Made by a program: the position numbers and the translations under genes. The notes under the pieces are model-generated. The model did not search any database. It was not told the origin of the DNA and worked only from the letters and a program-made list of their open reading frames with translations. Positions 57,140 through 64,000 of a stretch of 64,000 nucleotides of DNA are shown in pieces. Positions within the stretch are counted from its first letter, which is position 1. Each line of letters opens with the position of its first letter. This stretch comes from Atopsyche davidsoni (taxonomy: Eukaryota > Arthropoda > Insecta > Trichoptera > Hydrobiosidae). Where the stretch lies: assembly GCA_022113835.1 (NCBI GenBank), contig JAILWY010000012.1, forward strand, positions 13,640,001 through 13,704,000. The letters run 5' to 3'.

Positions 57140-58889
57140 TATGCAATATATATATATATATATATTTTTTTTTTTTAATATTTTACCAATACATTAATTT
57201 AAAAATTCATCGAAGCTGTAAATAAAAATAAAATAAAATTTATTATTTATATTTACGCCGCCAATAATCACACCCCTTTTATTATCGTACTGATTTGAGT
57301 CAATGTAGAATCAATTTTAAAATAAATATTTGCATTTTATTTTTTTAGGTTTTATTTCTGTTTGAATTGAAAGCTTATCGAAAAAATATATATTAAAATA
57401 TTTCTTTAGTAGACATAGCAGATGCTATATATATATACGCGTATCTACGATATCGTAGAGCAAAGTAATATTATTGAAGACAAAAAGGTATCAGATATTG
57501 AATCAATACTTCAGTTACTTCAGAATTTATATCTCTGGTGAAAAAAGATATAACAACCTGCTCTCACGTTGTTATATTGTTTCGCTGAGGGAATCTGTGC
57601 AAGTTTGTAGTTTCCAGCAGCAGGCGTCTGAAATATTGCGCGAGAACTAATACCGTAATCTTGAAGAACATCGCATTTTAACAAAAAACCATTACATTTT
57701 ATGAACTCTCAAGAAACGGTAGTAAGTTGGGGCACTTATTGTGAAACATTGTGTATTCTCAAATATAATACAGAGATATTATACCCCCTTTATCCCCGAA
57801 AACGCCAAATACCATAAAAAAATTATGTACTACTTATAAATTCGTTTATTTCCATTATCATATTAATAATTTCATACATTAAAAACTGATTTTATAATTT
57901 TTTTAACATTAACTAAATTTGCATGTTTTAATGATATTTAAATGATTAATTCACAAAAAAACTAAGTATCAAAATACGAACTATTTTGTTCCGTGATTTT
58001 CGACATATATTTATCATTATTATCATATTATACATATGCATTGCGTTATATGAATAATATTTTACAATTAAAACTAGATAATACTATACTTTTGGTCATA
58101 ATACTATAATTTTATTAATGAAAAAAGGACACACAAAGGAAATAAATATTTTGTTTTTATATTATATGTAGCTTCCTGCTTAGTCAATAAAATTAATTCA
58201 GTAAGTTTCCTATCTTTATAAAACATAATCTACTCTCATATAATATATACATATATATGTATTTAATTACATTGTAGCTGTTGACTGTCGACTGTTGGAA
58301 CATCATTAATAAAATTAACTTAATTTATTCGGACATCCAATATTGAGAAGATTGTGGGCAAATATTTTCCACGACATTTTAATCACTATTTAAATGAAAC
58401 GCCTAGGCCTATCAACATTTTGGGAAATTGCGATTGACTTATTTACTTGACACATTTTTTGTTTATATACAACTCCTCTTTACTGTACGTGTAGTTTAAG
58501 GAAAATTGCGACAATCAACATGAACCGTTGTTATACTACCCATTGTGTTTTGTAGCACCGATTTTAATTGTGGTCAATGCTTGCTAGACAATTAATTAAT
58601 ATAAAAATGTCGTTTTGAACATTATTATTGTAGGCATGATTTTGTATATTTCCAAACTAAAATAGTACCATGCTTAAGATAAACGGATTTTACTTATATA
58701 AAAACATTAAGAAAAAGAGGATGACAATATTTTTTTTCAAACAAAAAAAATGTTCAATTTACTTTAAAACATAATTAAATGGTTTCGTTTTTGTTTTTAA
58801 TTAAATCAGGACTAGAATGCGTTTAAAGGGTCTGTTAAATATTGTTCATAATTTATGTCATTTTTTTATCAATGTATAAATCTAACTTC
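57140..58889. other. AT-rich non-coding sequence
   Basis: Begins with a short (TA)n and T-run at 57143-57178. No gene, RNA gene or mobile element supported. Confidence 0.45.
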
Positions 58890-59038
58890 CATTTTCCACA
58901 TTTTCGTTTTTATTAGTGACCGGTTTTGTCAACCTTTCACGTTGGCATTATCAAACAGAGTGATCACTCAAGTATTTTATTCAAAAATATTAAAATGGAA
59001 TTCCACCAAGTACTCTCTGTCAAAAATATTGAATTTCT
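58890..59038 (+). mobile_element. Foldback repeat family, internally deleted copy (149 bp)
   Basis: Carries the left arm (GTGACCGGTTTTGTCAACC, then CACGTTGGCATTATCAAA) and the right end (CACTCAAGTATTTTAT, then GGAATTCCACCAAGTACTC) of the element at 60.7 kb, with most of the right arm deleted. It is flanked by the 13-base direct repeat TAAATCTAACTTC at 58877-58889 and 59039-59051, which marks an insertion. Confidence 0.8.
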
Positions 59039-59051
59039 TAAATCTAACTTC

Positions 59052-60690
59052 ATTAAATAAAATCTGTGCCGTAATCAAACTTTGATGATAAATTTACAAA
59101 ATAAAAAACTCACTAGTATTTATAAATTATCCTAGTAGGCAAGTATGCTTTTCTTTGAAAATAATTCTTACAATTATTTTGCTCAATTTAATCATGCTTG
59201 TAATTCATTAACTTTTCAACACCAACATCTAATAATAATAAAACAAAAAACACGTGCTCATTACTTTGACCGCCTTGAAAGTACATCTTCAGTTAGTTTC
59301 TAGAATCTGCATCTCCTGTTGTTTTATGAACTGGTCATGTATTTCATTTACAGCATGGCGTCCATAGTGATAATGTCTGGCGCATACAATTTATGATAAT
59401 AATTGGAGCGATTGCAGTGGTTCTGAGTGTAACGCACTTTCCCTAGTCGTGTTTTGCATTTGCCGGCATGAAGTATGTTCCTTTCGAAACGCCTTCAGGT
59501 CGGGAGTGACGACTCAGGCATTGCCTGCATTAATTCACTTTTACCAAAGTGCCCGTTGCGTTTAATTCGATATTATCTCAGTGGATTTTCTCAATTTTAA
59601 CCGTGAGCTACAATTTAATTCAGACTGGGCGTGGTTACATATCGTTTAACAATCAATTTAATGTTGAATAACTATAGGATGATGATGTACGATTTGCAAT
59701 CGTTGCCTTCTAGCTTCATTGAACTACTGCTTTGTGCACGTATTAATTTAACTCAGTAAGCGTGTAATAAGTTTCTTGTTTCTATACAATAATAATCATG
59801 AGCGTACAATATATATTGGTACGATGCAAAACGAAATAAATTGTTTGTTTGACTTTTACATCAAGCAGTTATTCATTAATACAATGTATTTAAACTGAAT
59901 TCATATAAATGAGTACACAAGCAATCTTCCTCATATTACGATTTTTCTGAATTTGTGCAAGAGCAGCTAGTTATAAGTCAGCTTAGAGGCAATATGAAGT
60001 AATTAAAGTAAGTATTTGTTCCTGTTTACACTATTCGACAAAAAATCAGTCTACGCCACACCGTTGGGAAAGTCGCGTACTCGGAGAGTTTTTGTTGTAA
60101 ACGTAACTCTATTTAACAGAGCAAAATAAATCTTTTGATTTTTCAATAGCTAACAGATATTTTTTCCTGGCCGCGACATATTTTACAATTTAAAAAAAAC
60201 ATTTACATGCAATGACGACAGCATTTATGTTGCTTGTTAAAATGAAGTGTATCATTTGCCGTTACAACCGGGTAACGGGCTTATTTAGCGCTGTATCCCG
60301 ATGGGATACATTCGCGGAAGAAGGGTCATTGAAGGTAGCTCACAATTTAGGTCAACTCATTATTGACAAATTCTTGTTTCACTGTGATTGCTGTGCGCTC
60401 GCTGCTGTTCGACGTCGACAGTCGACGCTTTGCAAGTCACCTCGCTTCCTGGCCGGTGTGTTTCATCACCTTTTTGTTTCTCGGAGAATGGCCTTTTGTT
60501 CGACCGTCGGAGTCGGAGGTGCGCCGCCAGCGCGGAGCATTGCGGAGGGCCGGCCAGCCTGGCCCGGACCTCGGGGGACCCACAGTCTGCCAACTTAAAT
60601 TGCATAATCAAAATATTTACTCTAATCATGCTGTTTTTATAATGTCAGTAAAAGTTAAATTTAGTATCTATTACTTGTTTTACATTTGTG
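59052..60690. other. Sequence between two foldback copies, with a GC-rich island
   Basis: The island at 60270-60595 is open in three overlapping frames on plus and one on minus, which points to composition and not coding. It includes the perfect 7-bp inverted repeat CGTCGAC/GTCGACG at 60413-60427. Confidence 0.4.
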
Positions 60691-60702
60691 CATACGTACA
60701 AT

Positions 60703-60960
60703 ATTTTTTTGGATAAAATACTTGAGTGATTTTCCACATGTTAGTTTTTTTATTTGTGACCGGTTTCGCCAACCTTTCACGTTGGCATTATCAAATTCGT
60801 TGGCATAAGTAATTCTCTGTTTGATAATGTCAACGTGAAAAGTTGGCGAAACCGGTCACAAATAAAAAACGAACATGTGGAAAATCACTCAAGTATTTTA
60901 TCCAAAAAAATATCAATATGGAATTCCACCAAGTACTCTGTCAAAAATATTAAATTTTCG
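60703..60960 (+). mobile_element. Foldback repeat family, fullest copy (258 bp)
   Basis: Arms at 60703-60795 and 60820-60913 are about 95% complementary over some 93 bases around a 24-base loop. The right arm is followed by a 47-base tail shared with the 58.9 kb copy. The direct repeat TACGTACAAT flanks the element (60693-60702 and 60961-60970). There is no coding capacity. A target duplication of about 10 bp is typical of Mutator-like elements, but the ends are not symmetrical, so the class stays open. Confidence 0.85.
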
Positions 60961-60970
60961 TACGTACAAT

Positions 60971-63900
60971 CTTTACCTTTTCTTCGGTGTATTTTTAACC
61001 CGCAATCAAGGTTATGAATCTGAACGTGCATAACGCATGCATAGTGCGTTTTCTCGATATAATAATTTACAAAAAATCTATATCATGCAAATATCTATAA
61101 ATAAATATTTATTTAATCGAAAATTATGTATTTTACAACTTCATAAACCGAAGCCTTCAATGTAAAATACTCACCTATATGCAAATATTAAAATCTAATT
61201 GTAGTTATTATCGGTAGAAATCATGTCCATGTCAATGCTTGCCTGCTACACGTTCATGGTGATCAACAAGGCGTCTGTTTGTGCTGGCTTGTTGGCAGTG
61301 TCCGACTCGATCTGCACTCGATCACTAGTAGAGCACTGCCAGTAGAGCCTACTAGGCCGGTGCAGACCAATTGGAATGTACTGGTTCTAAAAGGTAGATT
61401 TATTTGCAGAGCGATCATTCTCGATTCTCGATTGATGCATGCTTTGCACCCAAGCTGATTAATTTATTATATACTATGGTATGTTCCAGATTTTTTATTA
61501 TTTGTTGATATTGTGAAATTAAGTTTTAAAGTTATAAGTGCTTATGTTTATTGTATACATAACTTAACAGAGGATTCATAATTATCGCTTTCGAATGTCT
61601 ATTCGTGTTTCACCACTTTCGCCTTTTATTGAGGCGGCTATGTCGTCGCAAAGTCGAAAGGAATAGCGTTTGGTAGTGTTGTAACTTTAGCAGTCAACCG
61701 AGAGCAGAAGTTTGTAAGTCTGATTCGTCAAGGGAATTTTCGTAAATGTTATACGTTGAAATAATCTACGTTCTTTCCGCCGGATCTTGGGATATCAAGG
61801 TTTTTGTACCTATCAGATGAAATGTAACCTCAACCCTAAGTTAAACAGGTCATGTTTATGTACAAACGCAGTAAGACATTCCTTAAATCAGGTTTCCAAA
61901 AGTATCTTGCAACATTTGTGATTTTTATGCCAAAACGTACTTGTTATGGTTTTTGTTTTAGAAATGTGAAGGTCTTTTTTGATATAATTTATAATTAAAA
62001 AACAGAACTCACTTTTTGTTTTCACTAAAAATATTTTTTTACTGTTAATACCTAGATTTGTTAGTCAACCTAGCTCACCGAGAAGTATTTTGTACTCTTC
62101 AGGTTAGATATCCAGGGAAAAAACACGTCGTCCAAACACTTTTCTTTTAAGACTGAAAATGGAAGTTCTGTATATACTTTATTTGTAAACTTTCTTTGTC
62201 CCAGAAAAATTAAAAAAATATTTTACTATATACAATTACTAGCCATCATTTTTGACAGGAGTAAAAAAACTTAACAGTAAGTGTAATCAATTTCTAAAAA
62301 AAAAAATCACTGAAAAGGTTTCGTTGGTAAATATTTAGTTTTTAAAAGAAATAGAAATTTTCCAGTAATATTTGACTGTGATGAGTTTATAAAAACTCAT
62401 TACAAAAAAATAAATATTAAATTTATCGTCTTTGAGAATAAATGTAATACATGTTTTACAAATAAAATGATGTAATTGAAAATAATAATTTAAAAAAAAA
62501 ACAACCAAAATGTGTCCTTGCCAATGAAAGGTTAATCGATTTAATGAATAATAAAGTAGAAAAAACCTATCAATAAACAAGTGCTTGGCAAAGAGTATAA
62601 AGAATTCTTCCTTTGATATTATACATGCAATGGAATCAACAAATTGATTTTAAAAAAATAATGTATCGTAAATACGCCGGAACTATAATGATAAGATGTT
62701 CTGCGAGAGGAGGTTTTTGTTTTTCGTGTTTCTTTTTACCTATTTATGTTGATAATCTTGTTCATTTCTTAAAAATGCCATGTTTTTACACTCAACAATA
62801 ATTTTGTATTTAAATATATGATGTCTAATGCGTATGTCTCAAAGCAATACTAAAACGATTTATTATTAGTGAATACTCCTGGCACACTATCAATAATGCA
62901 AGACTTCACAACACATTGAGAGTATTTCAAATACTCCCTTGTGAGCTGACAAATCCAGTTATAATGATTAATTAGATCAGAGATTTAACCTCGCGCATAC
63001 TAATGCACAGTTCTAGTAGTTCAGATGCTCTCATATAAATGTATTTGTCCCTGGAGAAGTCTCCCATTGATCTCTGAGAGCTCAGAGGTACCTGTCTCTT
63101 CGGTTGACTAGTCCTGGATTCTCTCCTGAGAGAGCCGAGAGTTGAAAGTGCTCTAAGAGTTAAAAGGATTCTAGTAATGCCATCTGAGGAACTTTTTCTG
63201 ACTACTTCTGGTTTTTAGTTCTAATCCCATCTTTTGGATTTCAAGCTCCGTTTTTTTTTCAATTTCACAAATATTGAATTTAAATCCTTTAATTCCAATA
63301 GCTTTTTTTATGCTTAACATCAGTTATTTAAAAATATAAAATTGGCGAATCAATCCAAATTGCAACTGGAAAATTTTAATATTTAAGAAAAATTTCAGAC
63401 TATGTTAAAAATATTCCTTTGATTGGTCACCTGAAAATAAATTTTAAGGACTTGAGTGAATTTTTTGACCTTATTTTCACTATTTACCCTCAGATAACGG
63501 TGTCCAATTTCTCACTATGACAGCTTATGCAATAATCACATTATACTTGCGTAATTGTTTCGGGGGTGGGACTGAACTTTCATACTAAGCTTGCTGGCTG
63601 GGTTTTGTTGTCTTAATTTCCACGCAAAATTTCTAATCTGTTTGGATGGGAAAACTAATGAAGGATAATTAATCAAAGACTCGACGGATTATACAAAGTC
63701 TACCGAGACTATTAAACCGTCTTAGATCGTCATTCGTTAAAAGTTTCCAGACAAAAATATCAACAAGCCTTCGATGGGTTTAGCTACTTGAATAATTTTA
63801 AGTATTTCTGCTACCGACTCAAATTCAAAACCAAACAAAAGTTACGGAAATTTGAAGTATGATAAAAATGTTACAAGGAATTATGATTTATTTACAAAAC

Positions 63901-64000
63901 TTCTTAAATATGTAAAAACCACCTACGCTCTTCTTAAAAATCTTAAAATTATTTAAAGCAATGGTAAAAAAAAAATGTGGAGTCTCGATTTACAAACAAG
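60971..64000. other. AT-rich sequence to the end of the window
   Basis: No gene supported. A GC-balanced patch at 61200-61400 holds a hairpin and a 40-codon open frame, both weak. The stretch 63030-63170 is rich in CTCTGAGAG-type short repeats of unknown meaning. Confidence 0.4.
61293..61341 (+). repeat. Hairpin with TGGCAGTG/CACTGCCA stem
   Basis: An 8-bp perfect stem at 61293-61300 and 61334-61341 encloses 33 bases, with imperfect pairing continuing inward. The 5' arm begins TGGCAGTGT, the same start as insect miR-34, but the rest differs. This could be chance. Confidence 0.35.

Noticed and set aside
59359..59450. Hydrophobic 30-codon frame after TTTACAG reading WRIQFMIIIGAIAVV
   Set aside because: Could pass for a membrane segment, but AT-rich DNA readily encodes such strings; no start, no partner exon and no conservation evidence.
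60212..60716. Overlapping plus-strand frames of 84-128 codons and a minus frame of 89
   Set aside because: All cross the same GC-rich island; being open in several frames at once indicates base composition and not coding.

Overview
The window looks like insect genomic DNA, most likely lepidopteran. That rests on AT-rich sequence, compact multi-exon genes with GT-AG introns, an arthropod-type transglutaminase, and piggyBac-like and Tigger-like relics. Species and chromosome cannot be told from the sequence alone.

Region 1 (1-12.2 kb) is a dense cluster of four conserved genes whose exons could be joined by hand with matching splice phases. In order they are: a transglutaminase on the minus strand (its 3' end lies beyond base 1), TMEM231 of the ciliary transition zone on plus, the mitochondrial import subunit TIM21 on minus, and the PQ-loop transporter SLC66A2 (PQLC1) on plus. 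The first two are divergent from a 1.4 kb spacer, and the last two from a 0.7 kb spacer. TMEM231 carries a perfect RFX X-box about 90 bp before its start codon. The transglutaminase has a TATA box and a non-coding first exon. A decayed piggyBac-like element with clear TTAA duplications sits just downstream of TIM21.

Region 2 (12.2-64 kb) lacks any conventional long coding region. It is AT-rich with scattered GC-rich islands of 100-300 bp. It holds a hAT-like relic (13.5 kb), a C/G-rich island (14.0 kb), a G-quadruplex-type run (15.2 kb), a TA microsatellite (16.0 kb), a Tigger-like element (37.4 kb), a foldback repeat family with target-site duplications (58.9 and 60.7 kb), and several hairpins.

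The most interesting proposal is that much of the desert consists of giant introns of one plus-strand gene. A start exon (21,227), a 23-nt microexon (35,867), a 56-nt exon (50,998) and a 66-nt exon (53,797) have good splice sites. Their phases join (0, 2, 1) into one open frame of 67 codons. It resembles the N-terminal part of a regulatory protein, with a sumoylation-type motif. I could not identify it, and it was found by eye, so it remains a hypothesis.

Apart from adjacency, nothing in the sequence suggests that the four conserved genes work in one pathway.
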